Origin: Lojkania enalia
Lineage: Eukaryota > Ascomycota > Dothideomycetes > Pleosporales
DNA length: 64,000 nt
Direction of reading: 5' to 3'
Assembly (NCBI GenBank): GCA_010094045.1
Contig: ML986596.1
Span: forward strand, 401,276-465,275
The translations under genes were made by a program, and so were the position numbers. Positions 1 to 12,396 of this stretch are shown in pieces; position 1 is the stretch's first letter; every line of letters begins with the position of its first letter. Below the pieces are notes generated by a model. The model had not been told where the DNA came from. It did not search any database and saw nothing but the letters and a program-made list of their open reading frames with translations.

Positions 1-3000
1 GGCTGCCGCTGAATCCGTGAAGGGTTCAGTGTTGGAGGATTCCCTCCGGATCTCACCACTTTGTCCAAACAATATTGTTGCATTCCTTGCTCAACCGCCT
101 CGTGTCTGCTTGAATTCCTTGGGAACCGAGCCGTCCCGCCTGCAAAACATGAAATACGTATCTTTTGGTTGCGGCAGTTACGGTGCAGAATTCCTCGGCT
201 AGACCTCCGCGATGCCGCCAACACGGATCAGAAGCAAGGAATCGACTTGGTATGGGTGAATTGCATACAGCAATCCGTATCCAAACTTGGAAGAACAGCA
301 GTCTTCCACACCTTTCGTGCGGAACGGCATTAGTCGACAGGGAAAGAATCCTGCGCTTAGTTTCGCTGATTTCGCCTTAGCGACCCGGTGAAATCTGTTC
401 TTTTGTTTTGGCTGGGCCTGAAGCGCGCTTAATTTTGAACGTCATCCGTCGGCGAACAGAGACAGGCCCGCCTGCTCCAGGAGCCTGGAACGGATCCCAG
501 CGTGCTTCCTGAAGGCCGAAGCGTACCTTACCTGAGGCTTGGAGAACCTTAAGAGACCCCAACACTGTCGGGGTAGTGGCATGCCACTGTGCCGCAAGTA
601 TTGCAGCTCTCGCCCGTTTTCGTCCAAGTAGATGGGGGATAGGAATAGGCCTCAGCATCTTCCGAAGTGTTGGTTCAGAACGTACGCTAACTGGTGAGCA
701 GGCCACTTGGCGCGCCCATTGGGAAGCGTGACGCCAGATCTTTCTGGATAAAAGACAAGGACTCGCAAACGGCGTTGAAGTGCACATGACTGCGCAGTGG
801 CCCTCTTCGTCAAGAGCTGGACAACCGGAGGTAGCGGCTCGCCGGGAAGGGTTTGAGGGCCTTGACCGGTACACGAGGGTGCACTGTGACTTTGGCCCCA
901 TAAAGCGTTCACCGTGAATAGCCCTCAGCAATGACCATCGCGTTCCCGCCCCAAGATCCCACGCAGGCTTGCTCGCATGTCCCTAGCTTGGAGCACTTGG
1001 GGCCGCCGGAAAAAATTGAGATACAGGAAAGGGAATTCACGTGGTAGCTGTGCCTCCTACTTGCAGCTGACTTATCTTTAGCTTTCGAAAACTGAGTATT
1101 ATAAGCCGAAGCGAAATTTGGTCAGAGCATCACATGGACGCGCAGCTTCGAACAAATGCATGGTGCCCAATTTGTCCATTCAATAGGCAGTGATCCTGAA
1201 CTTAGATGACTGTGCCACTCGTATCAAACCTCTGGGGTGAAAGTCGATCATGATGGCCGAAAACGGTCGCCTCGCAGAATAGTCTGCCTAACGGGGCTTC
1301 GAATTATAATTGGTCGATTGCTACGATGATGTGCGGAGGTGGATGGGCCCAATGCCCAGGATTGATGACGAGAGATGAGGATGAATAGCTGTGATGGCCG
1401 CGGCTATGAGGCCTTCCTCGTTGCGCCTGCAGCGTAAGTGCGGGGGAAAGGGAGGCTTCCCCATCGGTGGGTAGTATGCAGGAGCACCGTTTTGTGTACT
1501 GTTGAGGAATTCTCGACTCTGAAATTGCTGACAGGATGGACATCTTTTGGGGGGTACCGATGCGGAAGTCAACACGCCCTATTAGACTCTTTTTGTCTAG
1601 TATGATCGATGTTAAATCAGATTCCTGTCACTGGACTTTTACTTACGGAGGAACGCCTGGCGGGTACTGTTGCTCGTTTCGAGGCAAAGTGTTTCGGATG
1701 GCGCTGTACATTCGCTCATTGCCTACGTGCATCATGGTATTCGATGCAGTACTGTTGAGCAAGGGTGGACAAATACTTTCGGGAATTGCGCGTCTCGAGA
1801 TACCGATAGCTGCAATCAAGCGACCTGGACATGATTCAGTGTTAAAGGCTGGCTGAAGAGCAGACGCCGCACACTGTACAAGCCGTTGGCTGTCGAGCGA
1901 CGGTGTTCCCGACTGTGCCGCTTTGAGAGACAGTAGCACCAGCTAGATTGCACCGACATGATGCAGAGATCAGATATGCAAAGCTTGCGAAGAAAGGCTG
2001 GGTTAAGGTTCTAGGGAGCGACACAAATTGCTCCTTCCCAATGGTTGAGCGTCTTCCTCCCCAACACTCACTGCTTGTGGTGGCATGTGCATCTCCAAGT
2101 GCAAGACAAACCCTGGGTGTAGTCGCCAAATGGTACAACTGGTCGAGGCAATCAAGCACTGCGAAGAGCAGTGCCCAGATCCGCGGTAGTGTTGATTGTG
2201 ACAGACTGGCCAATATCCTCAAGTGGCGTATGCCTGCGCCTCATGGAGAAGCACGGGGCGCTACGGGCGGGGGCACACTACTTCTCTCCACTTGATGCCT
2301 CTGAAGGCATATGCTGGCGGAATGAAGGACTATTTGTCGTCCGGAAATAAAACCTTGCCGTACTCCAATCTTCCTTCCCTCAAGATCCCCTAACGAGGCT
2401 GCGCATGGAGTCGTAGCCCACGCCACCAAGCAACATCTACTACAATCTCAACATCCTCGCATGTCAATTAGTTCTCGAACACTACAAGTATTTGCTGGGC
2501 TATATGTTTTAATGCATTAGCGATAATGCAGGAGCTCCACTCCATGCCGTTGATTGCCCCGTACTTGCATATCCACAGGATTCGATGAAGACAGCCAAAT
2601 ACGTGCCGCAATTAAAGCGGTAAAGCGGAAGTATAGTAGAGCTCTGTCCTATAAACCCTTTTCAAATTTAGCTGAATCAAGTACTTCGGAGGAGGGAAGG
2701 GGGAGATTTCGCAATCACTTCTAATCGGAAGTTCCGATGGCAGGTTTCTCATACGCTACATTTGCGGGCTATTTTCCCTCTTTGTAGCACTTGAACAAAA
2801 CTCTTCACCCCGTGCCTCATTGGAATATCATCTGTCTCGCTAAGAGTTGTCTATTTCTAGGTATTTGTCGTTGGTTTAGCGGCATCGTTATCATCCTACT
2901 GCAGTTCCCCTATCCTTGTCAGAAAAAATCCAGTGAGATACGAGACTCACATACACGAGCATGCCAGCTAGCCCATGCACTAGACGTCGCCATCATCAAT

Positions 3001-4364
3001 GGCACAGATACGGAAATGGCAGCATTAGACTGAGTCGCTCAACGGAGTAGACGCATCCCACATGCGTCGCGACGCACTGTCTGGCCCTCGACCACAGCTA
3101 CATCGCTCGAACAGCAAACTATTGGCTGTAATGCTGCCAGAATTGACCCATTTATTGATAGGATACCGCAAGAACCGCGCGTCAACTCTTACTGAGACAT
3201 TCTGCCGGTATTGCTCGAAACCCCGCTCGTAAGTGAGTAATATTGGGCTCCCCGAAATGCCGGGTTACTGGTGAACCACACCTCATGCACAACTTCGGCG
3301 GCAAATATGCATCGCTAAATAACGCTCCCTCCTCTTCAGCAGCGTGATATTTTCTATGCTTAGTCACTATATAAAGCGTCAAAAATCTCCGGGATGAAAG
3401 TTCCTTGAATCGGGAAGGGCGATAAAGGGGTCGGGATCAGGAAGAAAGCTCGCTGCTGTAAATAGTACAGCAATTAGACAAGCTGTTGATGTCTGCCCTA
3501 AGTCACTGTGTACTGTCGAATGCACTTGGCTTCGTGCCGTCAGAAGTGTGAACCATGATGTCCGACCGCGTATGGGTATGTTAGTTTCTTCATTCCTATT
3601 GCAATCATATAGAGGTAAAGTGGTCAACACTATGTATATTGCCTTAAGCGGGCCTTTAGTTCTTGTAGATACTTTTGCCTTGTCCAAGCTTTGAGAATCA
3701 CGGAGATCCCTCTTGCTCTCTCTTGCTCTAGTTGTGCTGCACCGCCATCTTTCGAAGTAGAGGGGCTTAATCATCATCTGGTGAGCCCATACCCGTGAAT
3801 GCTCGTATTTCCTTGGTTGTGTCTAGTTTGTTTCTGAAAGAGAACAGACATTAAACTTTTCCTAAGAGGGTGAAGTAGAATATCCGCAGGAGACGCCGGG
3901 TGAGGCTGGATTAATTAGAAAGATGTGGTTCAGAGTTTGTATATATAGAGCTTCTGCCCCAGAACTTAGTGATTCAAAAAGAGGGAGTTCGAAATAATCT
4001 TTGCTATGGCCGACTGTGAGTCCCACTAAAAGTCGCGCTTTCCCAAATCGAAACTGCGGTAGCCGTTTTTGGCGTGCGGTGGAGGGGATTCTTAGTGCGA
4101 GCTCAACTTCCAATCATGTCTCTTTATGCCTTAGGCGACTTCATTGCAACTACATCAGCAAGTAAAGGATCGCGACTATAAATCATGAGCAGCGGCCTGA
4201 TCTTACCCCAAATTGCACTATGCGAAAAGCTTTCAATATTACTACAATTTTCGACTTGTTTAAGCACAGTGCGAGCTGAGCTATATACGGGCAAGGCTAC
4301 AAGATCAGCGCACAGTTTGGCATTCAGTAACTTATTAAACGACGTATCTTTGCCATAGAGAGAT
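1..4364. other. Gene-poor left flank
   Basis: No protein family, RNA gene or clear repeat is recognisable here. Several open frames of 60-180 codons exist on both strands (the longest at 377-931, minus), but none shows a conserved motif, a convincing intron pattern or a domain I know. It may be intergenic or decayed sequence left of the regulator starting near 4365. Confidence 0.4.
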
Positions 4365-6722
4365 ATGCTTCCAGATAATTCTGGCTCAGCTCCTAGGGCC
4401 CAACATGTATCGAGATGTAAAAGCAAGCATCGCGTCACCAAGCACGTGAGGAGTCGCCGTCAGGAGATCGGGCCTGCCGGGACATTCTTGTGCTTCTCAC
4501 TCGCCGGGGACGACGTAAGCATCCACCAAAGATCTAGCTTTTCAAACATCAGAAAAAGAGAAGTCAAGGATATTCGGAAGAAAGGAGCCTGTCTCAGATG
4601 CAGACTCCTGAAGAGAGCTGTATGTATTCGCGGAATCTAGGTATCAAGAGTCTATTGACATTATTCAGTGTTCCGGTGAAGATCCATGCAAGACATGCAT
4701 TTCTGCAGCTAGGTCTGCTATCGGCTCGAGAGCATTGATGTGGATGGAATGCATCAGACCGTCCTTTCAGGCCATGAACATTTTTGGAGGAGGTATGTTA
4801 ACCCTACCTAACGGGACATTCGAGCATTAACGATTGTAGACTATTCGTCGATAAACCAGAGCCATGTGGATAAAATCGTCAGTGATCTACTCAACGATGA
4901 TGTCTATCTCGACTTCCATATCCCGTTCGAACTCAATGTGGAAGCCGCATCCGCTCATCTAGCAAGTTGGTTGGCTGACGAATCTGGATCCTCAACTTTC
5001 AGTGTTGTCGGCGTTTTTTCTTGCAGTACCAATACGAGCCTACTCGAGAATTCCCTTGATCCTAATCTTTGTAGAGACCTACGGCTTTTCGTGCATCTGA
5101 CTACACACCTTTACACAACGGGGATGCAGGGCGGCTATCATGAGTATACAGATGAGGAAATCCAGTCAGCGAGAAACTGCGTCGGCAAGCGTTTGTTGCT
5201 TGCCCTTGATCCACTGTTGCGACCCACCGAATTAGAAATAGCGGAAGATAAGCTCGGCAAGTTACAGTCTTTATTCTTGCTATTGCTAGGGACAACGATA
5301 GGAATGAAATATGCTCGTAGAGAGGTAAGGCTCAAATTAGCTATATGTCGCGGCTCCAACTTACGCTCCTAGGCCGCCAATCTGACCGACAATGAAATCG
5401 AGTCAAAGTATGAAGCGATTTCACGGCTATTGTGCTATTACCTCATCTACATTGGCAAAGCTGCCTCTCTTTTGACAGCTGGTAGTGACGAGAAAACCCT
5501 TGTTAGTAGATGGGAAAGTCAGTGGAACAAGCCTGCTGCGTTCACCTGGAACCCGACAAGAGGCTTCGAGATGCACTATAGAATCGAGCCACCAGCAGAT
5601 TGGATAGTGTCGAGATCCGAAGACGAATCAATGGACAGCATTGACATCGACTTGACTGATTTCGATCAAACCGAGGAGTTTACTATGAACACGGATCTTC
5701 TCAAATGTGCCGGCTGCGGGAGCTTCTGGGCTAGCCTTGATGTCCTAGGGCTCTGTCACGAGTGTGGACCTGCTTTCAGTAGCACAGGATTTGGCTCGGA
5801 AGGTTCCATCCCTATATCAGATACGTGTATCTACACCTCCTTCTCCGCGCATCCCGACTGCACTTTCAACGACGTAGCATCCCCGTCTTGGAGTATGCTC
5901 GAATGTCCAAAATCTTTTGAGACCCTTGCGATAGAAAAGACGACACCCGCTATAGATCCTCAAGACTCTGACTGTGAGTTCGAAAGTCAGACCCCTAAGT
6001 CTATGGAATATTCCAAACTCATGAGGGAGTACTGCGGCTTTGCCGAGATTGAACCCTTGAAGAGTACTACACGAATTATCGATAGCCTAGGGACTAACAC
6101 CACAACGATGCCTCTTCCAGCCCAAGAGTCCCCTCAAGACACAATCCTGGCGAACTCAAAAAACCTTGACATAACGCATCGAGGAGCCTGGTCGTGCGGG
6201 TTTAGGTCGCGTAATCCAAAGCCTTTGAATCGCCATGAAGCCACTTCAACACTAGATGACCTTCAAGAGCTCGAACTATCTTACTTATCCCAGACCCCTG
6301 CGATTAGTGACTCTATCAACCATGCATACCCCCCGCCCACTAACGTAATCACCTTTCCGGACTCCCCATGTCCTCCAATAGCCGACATAGTGCCGCTACA
6401 CGACTTACCAATGGCTCAATGCGCATCTCCGTCTCCATCTCCCCACCAACGCTCCACCCCAACTCATAAACGCCAATACAAGTGCTCCGTATCATATTGT
6501 GGCGCAAGTTTCACTAGATTTGATAATTTGCGGCGTCACGAACGGCGCTGCAATGAGAATTCTTACTTTTACTCCACATGTGGAACTCGGAAAAGTAGTA
6601 GACGCATATTGGAAATCCATAAACGAGCTCACTCGAGCATGCTAGGGATGCCGCTTGTGAGTCCTTCGGACGGGGGTATTAAAGGAGCAGCGGATGGTGT
6701 GGGAGAGAGGCTGTTGATATAA
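4365..6722 (+). CDS. Fungal transcription factor with atypical Zn-cysteine cluster and C-terminal C2H2 fingers
   Basis: Probable nuclear DNA-binding regulator. Four exons read in one continuous phase: 4365-4619, 4669-4792, 4840-5324 and 5373-6722, about 737 residues. The first splice joins two halves of a cysteine cluster with spacing C-x2-C-x6-C-x5-C-x2-C-x17-C (starts [12 protein letters not shown], then [10 protein letters not shown]). The first five cysteines match the fungal Zn2Cys6 binuclear cluster, but the last spacing is far longer than the usual 6-9. The C-terminus, about residues 650-710, carries C2H2-like fingers (starts [12 protein letters not shown], then NLRRHERRC) and a basic stretch. 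The middle is acidic and Ser/Pro-rich, as in activation regions. A decayed relative with the same x17 spacing lies at 37.8-39.1 kb. The start codon is the first in-frame ATG and may be wrong; targets are unknown. Confidence 0.7.
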
Positions 6723-7214
6723 ATGTTTTGTTGGAAGGCGTTCAGATGTTTTGCTGAGAGTTCGGTTTATATTGGGGGTTTGAGGCGTTTTTTTATACAT
6801 ACAAGGTCTTACGACATCACGAACAAGAGCCAAATATCCAGTTTCCTTCCGATATCCGACTCCTCAACCGCCTCCACACCCTCTCTAGGCAAACGGCGTA
6901 CGAGGCCACAACTATCCTCCACCCAGATAAACCACCTCTCAACCACGCAGACATGATTCTTCTTACCCTAAACCCTACTCATCGTAAAGCCCGTCTTGCT
7001 CTGAAATCATTAGTTGTTCCAAGAAATAGGCAGCATATACGTAAATCATCAACGCTGCTGTCCCTACCCTAGTATCAAATCCCACTTCGATAATGATCTA
7101 CTTGTGAATTGCACAAGGCAAGCAAAGAGGGCGTACAACCACGCCCTCTGCCCCACGCCATCCCTTTGTCCGTCCAGCCCCCGTCCTTCCTTCCACCCCA
7201 TCCCTCTCGAATAT

Positions 7215-7253
<39 letters not shown>

Positions 7254-7997
7254 AACCTTCCCAACAACCCCACTACCACTAACTCCCCATAACACCCCTA
7301 CGACACTCTCTTCCCAACATGCACACCTCAACGGACAAGCTCGTCGATCTGTTGCACACTGCCCGTCCCGTCCCATTTCATGTCCCATCCAAACACCGCC
7401 AAACCAATAACCCGCAGAGAGGGAAAAAAAAAACCTAAGCCAATCCAATATCGTATCGGAAAGGTTCTACATTCCCCGATTGAGATTACGTTATTGCGTA
7501 TATGTACCGAGAACTGACGTCGGATAGGTCAACCAACTTCCCGGAAGGTCTTAAAATAAGTGTTGCGCGGGAAGAAGGATGGGGCGAGTGTGCGGATGGT
7601 ATGAACCAGATTGGCGATCCGCCGGACTCCGATTTGTATTCAGACTGCGAGGAAGAAGGTTGGGCTTAAAGATACTTAGACAACCGCGCAAGTGTGTATT
7701 TAGGGGCATAGCACCGAAGACGTTTACGACGCCCAGAAATATGTCATTTTGATCTCATAATGAACAACAAAAACCCTCCCAATGATGACGCCACCAGCTC
7801 ACCTGGCCTCTTCACCCCCCACCCGCCAAAAAAAAAGACGCCCTCTACAATCTACCATTCACGCGCCCAAACCTGTATTCCCTTGCTACAAAAGCGCTTA
7901 ATAGCAATATAAAGCCTCTCCCAAAACACCAAAAACGCCAGACGCGCTCCATTCACCAGAAATTATCTTCACACCCCACCATCCGCTCCCCACATCC
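6723..7997. other. Intergenic region between two convergent 3' ends
   Basis: Separates the regulator (plus) from RAD52 (minus), so both 3' ends face in. It holds the microsatellite listed separately and pyrimidine-rich stretches. Small open frames here have no recognisable domain. Confidence 0.5.
7213..7252. repeat. Compound (AC)n-(AT)n microsatellite
   Basis: A run of AC dinucleotides (about 7215-7236) passes directly into AT dinucleotides (about 7237-7252). It lies in intergenic DNA and is likely length-variable between strains. Confidence 0.95.
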
Positions 7998-9922
7998 TCA
8001 CACCCCCAGTTTCTCCTCCCCCGCTCCCGCTACTTCTACCCTAGCCCTCTTGCTCTCTGGCTCTATACCTCCATTGCCTTCCCTATTGCTCACATCTGCA
8101 AGCGGCGGTCTCTTTACACCCACCATATTTGGCGGTTTGTACGCGCTTCTGTTCGCCAGTGGGCTCATCGCCGCACCCGGCATCCCGATCCTCCTATTCA
8201 CGTCTTGGTGCGGGTTCACGAAGTTTGTGCGCGTAATTGCACCTGCCCGTTGGCCTGCGGGAACCTGACCCGGAGCTTGAGGGGGCACTACGGTAGGCTG
8301 TTGGACTTCTTGACGCGTGACTTTCATGCTGCGGGTATGGTCGATGCCTGGTGTGCGTTTTTCTTGGGGCAATGGCGACTCGGCGTTGGGGTTGAAGGCG
8401 GGGAGATTTTGGGGGACCGGGGAGTCGGTGTTTTGGAGAAGTTCGGCGGCACGAGAGGTTACGAAGCCGACGGGTGGGCGGTGCGTCGTTGGGGGGTTGG
8501 GCGCGGATGTTGTGTTGCGGGAGGAATTGGCTGGGTTCGGATGAGGCTGGTTTGGTTGCGCTTCGGGATTGCTGTTTCCTGCTGACTGGTTCTGGGCTAA
8601 CGGATGTGCATTCTGATTGAGCTGTGGCCTGGATGCAGCACGAGCGTCGCCAGTGGGTGGTGCCATCCTTCCCCTGTTCATATCTGGGCGCCCATTGTTG
8701 GGAGGTGCATTTGGAGTTTGTGGTGCTCTTGCTTGTGGTAGATGTGCTGTAAGCCGTCCAACTCCTTGATGTTGGCTATCCTGTAGTTGGCCCGGTTGAT
8801 GGGAGCCGTTCTGAGTTCGCATAGTAGGCATAGATTGTACACGCGACATTGGCTGACGAGCGTGCTCATTGTTAGATCCTTGGTTGTTACGATTTGGCGG
8901 CAGCCTATTGGGTCCAGTGGCGTCTTTGGGAACTTCAAGCAGCTTTGGTGCAGATTCCTCGGGAATAGAGGCGGTCTCGAACGTGAACTCATCACTGCCA
9001 TGCTCTTCTCCAATTTCAACGCCGTCGAAAACGTCGCCCCCAAATTCGTCTTCGAATTCCGTAATTGCAGATTTGACCGATTCCTCAGTTGCATCCCTGG
9101 CCATTTCGGATCTCACTAGCGCCTTAGTAGGTTCTGCTTTCACAAGGCCATTCCCATCTGTCGCTGGTGGTGCATAGTCCGGATGCCTGTACAGCTTGTC
9201 TATGTCGAACTTGGCTGGCTTCACCTTCATAGCGCTGACTTTGCTGAGATAGGCTTTATCATAAAGGCAATTGCCAAGTAGATTCCCAAACGTCCGTAGA
9301 GCGCGTTTCAAGCCATCGGTTGCAGCTTCTTTCTTCGCCTTTTGGAAGGCAGGCCCTTTGCCTTTGATATTGTCAGCGGTGCCATAGCCGATGTCCTAGA
9401 GCAATGTGAGCAAAACTTCGGCGTCAAAGAGTAATAGCATGATTACTTCATGGTAAGTTCCGTCCTTTAGGGTGATCTTCACATTGATCGAGAGACCCAG
9501 ACTTATCCTCCCATTCTGCGGGTTTTCGTCAACCTATTCCTGTCAGCCTCTGCTATGTATAATCCTTGGAAATCTGCCATACATAGTCGATTTCAATGTG
9601 GCCGAGCGAACTCGACCAACCGTTGAACCCAAACACCTCATTTGCTAGCGCTATCGCTCTATTGCCCTCCAGATACGCAACGTTGCCGCCTCCATTCCCC
9701 CTCCTTGAAGATATGAATTCCGGACCCAGCTGCTGATTTAGCCGGCTCTGCAGAGTCGCAATTTCTACTGCAGTAAAAGCGCTGACCTGTCTCTCTGGTT
9801 CTTCGAAAGGGTTCTTGATCGTGTTGGAGCGGTACTGGTCGCCTGGCCTGTGTACTATCAGTATTTTGTGGAATCGTTGCAATAAAATTATGCTCTAGGG
9901 TCAAATGCACGTACGCGGGCAT
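7998..9922 (-). CDS. RAD52: RAD52 recombination mediator
   Basis: Homologous-recombination protein that anneals single strands and loads Rad51 in the nucleus. Four exons: 9915-9922, 9583-9847, 9447-9533 and 7998-9395, giving about 585 residues. The conserved N-terminal DNA-binding/ring domain is clear: NPFEEPERQVSAFTA near residue 12, the GFNGWSSS segment near residue 80, then KDGTYHEDIGYGTADNIKGK and ALRTFGNLLGNCLYDK. The C-terminal two thirds are low-complexity, Pro/Gln/Asn-rich and less conserved, as in other fungal Rad52 proteins. The coding part of exon 1 is only 8 nt; this start was chosen because the splice restores phase and a short MPAPGDQYRS leader precedes the conserved block. An in-frame start further inside would remove part of the domain. 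Downstream of KEX1, same strand. Confidence 0.93.
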
Positions 9923-10374
9923 CCTTGCGGTATCAAGTGGCGGTGGTCATCGGGATATTGACCATTCGAGGTCGAGCTCAGTGGCTGGAATGACGCGCTC
10001 GGGATGGAAGGCAAACGACGCGCTGGGAAGCGAGAGCACGTGACTATGATTGCCCCACTGCACCTGCCTACTTGTAACGAACGCTGCCACCTTGGTCGGA
10101 GTTAAAACTTCAAGTGCCTGAGGTCTATCCAAGTTATATGGTATTTGTTAACGCTCGTGAAAAGTTACGTCTAATCCCTAAAACGATACGATTACTATAA
10201 TGTCGTACCCAGTCCAACCCAAGCAATTGCTAAACCGTCCATACCTTCCCTGTATTCCGAACGCCTAGAAATGCCTTGAGCCATGAACCTCCTGGAGCAG
10301 CAAAGCTCTTTTTGCGCTGATATAAACAATACCCGGTGATAGAATATACAAAAATACAATTTCATCCCTTAGTT
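9923..10374. other. Intergenic region: RAD52 promoter and KEX1 3' end
   Basis: About 450 bp upstream of RAD52 and downstream of KEX1, both on minus. No gene is seen; it must hold the RAD52 promoter and the KEX1 polyadenylation region. Confidence 0.5.
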
Positions 10375-12396
10375 TCAAGATTTCTCCTTTCGCCTCACGC
10401 TTTCGCTTCCGCTGGCCTCGCCATCGCTACTCGCTTCTCCGAGGCTATATCTCGAATCCCTCTGAGGAGCGCTCTCCTTCTCATTGCTGTTGGAATGCCC
10501 ATTTAGAGGTCTCGTATCATCATCAAGGTCATCCAACTCCCTCTCATCAAAATCCGCAGCCTCGATGTCTCTCGAGCGATCCCGTCTCCTAAAGTTGTCT
10601 AGGCCCATGCCTGTAATCAGGGATTCGCGACCCTCTTCTCCGGCGACGCCCTTGTATCCGGCTCGCCGACGACGATCGCGCCAGACAAGATAACCCCAGA
10701 GCCCAGCAATGATTACTACAACGACCAAGGCAACCTCCCCTGAATGGTAGTAAGCCTTCCATTCGGCTTCTTTTAGTTCCTTAGTTTTGTCCTCTTCAGC
10801 CTTGGTGGAATTAGGATGTCCGCCGACACTGACAAGAGGCCCTTTCTCGCCGTCGATCTGGCTATCGGCCGGATCACCACCGATCGCGCTGATGTCCACG
10901 CCCATGAATCGATCCAACATATCACGGGTACGCCTGGGATAATCGAAAGGAACCATGTGGCTAGAGTTGTAGAAAACGACGTAAGTCAAGTTACGCGCTT
11001 CCTGATAGGTACCAGCCGGCTCTCCTTCAAACGTCCAGTCTCGACGTGGAGCCCAAACGCCAGGGGAGGTTTCGAAACCTTTGGCCCCGTTCCAGGTCAT
11101 GCTGTCAATTAGCGATTCGGTGCCCATGTGGTTGCAAATGAGATCGCGGTCCCCGGAGAATAAAATGATGGGAATCTCGGCAAGGAGATCGGGAAGGAAC
11201 TTAATCGACGGCTCGCTGTTCTGAGCTCGGAAGTGTGCGGAGACGGCACCATTGCACTCAGTCCAGCCTGTCTTCTTGTCCGGGTTGATATGAAGCGCTT
11301 TGATGACGTCTTGCCGGTGGAGGTAAGGGGTAACGGTCTCAAGGTCTGGGGGCCAGTTCATTCCACACGAAGAATCGTCTCGGAGTCGAATATCATACAT
11401 ATTCAGACACTGATTCATCCTGTCGGCTTTCCTGTCTTTTGTTTCATCGAGAATGTTGACCATGATGGACTCACACTCGGCCGTGTCGACATGATTGGCA
11501 CCGCCAGCGTTCAGCTTTTCAATACAAAGCTTTTGCTGATTCTCCACGCGCTTTGCTTGGTCAGAGCCAGATTGGAGGAGCCCCTCTTTGTACGCGTAGG
11601 GTAGATACGAGAGGTATTGGTCCACCGGAGAGATCCAGCCGTTGCCAATAAGTAGGCCCTTTAGATTCCAATGCCTCTTTGTCGAGTCGTTATTGTGCTC
11701 GAGGATACCACGAGCAATATAAGGAATGTGCTGGCCGGCGTACGATTCGCCTGCGATGTAAATCTACGCCATGTCAACTAAACAGCTCTCTCTATGGAGA
11801 GACCTAAAATACTCACATCGTCCTGCTCGTACTCAGGAAACAAGGCAAACCATTTTTCCAAGAAAACCATAAACTGATCCTTCATCTCATCGAGCTCCTT
11901 GAGGTAGCTGTCCGTGTTTACGTAGCTGAAGCCAGTTCCGACCGGCTGGTCTACGAAGAGCAGATTGGCAAACTCGTCCCACGAGCCGTTGTTGTATTCC
12001 AGCTTGCCGCCCTCCCTGACCCTGTATGGGCCAATTTCCATTAACGCGCCGTCCATGCTGCTACAACCGGGCCCGCCATTTAACCAGATGACGGTGCGCT
12101 GCTTGTTCGCGATGTGGCGGTTCCGGTAGTGCCAGAAGAAGAGGTTCCCGTTGTGCTCCTTGTTGACCTCGATGTGTCTGTTCGTCGAGTGAGTAGACAG
12201 CGCGTGAAATCCTGCCACTTTGCCCGACTTACCCTGCGTGCATTTTCAGGAGCGGCTCCGGCGCTCCTGGCAGGTCATGCACATAGTAATCCGCCTGGCT
12301 CTTATCTGCGGCCGCCGCGGGGATCCAAGAGAGAGCGGCTAGGAGCCCGCCAACGAGCGCCGTCCGCCATCGCGATGAAGTGGATGAGAGGTGCAT
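10375..12396 (-). CDS. KEX1: Pheromone-processing carboxypeptidase KEX1
   Basis: Serine carboxypeptidase (S10) of the trans-Golgi that trims C-terminal Lys/Arg from secreted propeptides after Kex2 cleavage. Three exons: 12233-12396, 11817-12177 and 10375-11763, giving about 637 residues. A hydrophobic signal peptide lies at residues 1-33. The substrate loop [15 protein letters not shown] is near 80, and the catalytic serine sits in GESYAG at the start of exon 3, next to the second splice junction. The catalytic Asp is in SGDRDLICN and the His in SSHMVPFD. A single transmembrane helix ([18 protein letters not shown]) follows, then an acidic, Ser-rich cytosolic tail of about 100 residues. This order separates KEX1 from soluble vacuolar carboxypeptidase Y. 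The length is normal for filamentous fungi. Confidence 0.95.

Noticed and set aside
377..931. A 184-codon open frame on minus
   Set aside because: No known motif, overlapping open frames on the other strand, and no intron or context support; likely chance.
7064..7448. Open frames on minus across the AC/AT microsatellite
   Set aside because: They translate the simple repeat into alternating Tyr/Ile and Cys/Val and are artefacts.
8205..8585. Open frame on plus opposite RAD52
   Set aside because: Antisense shadow of the low-complexity RAD52 tail.
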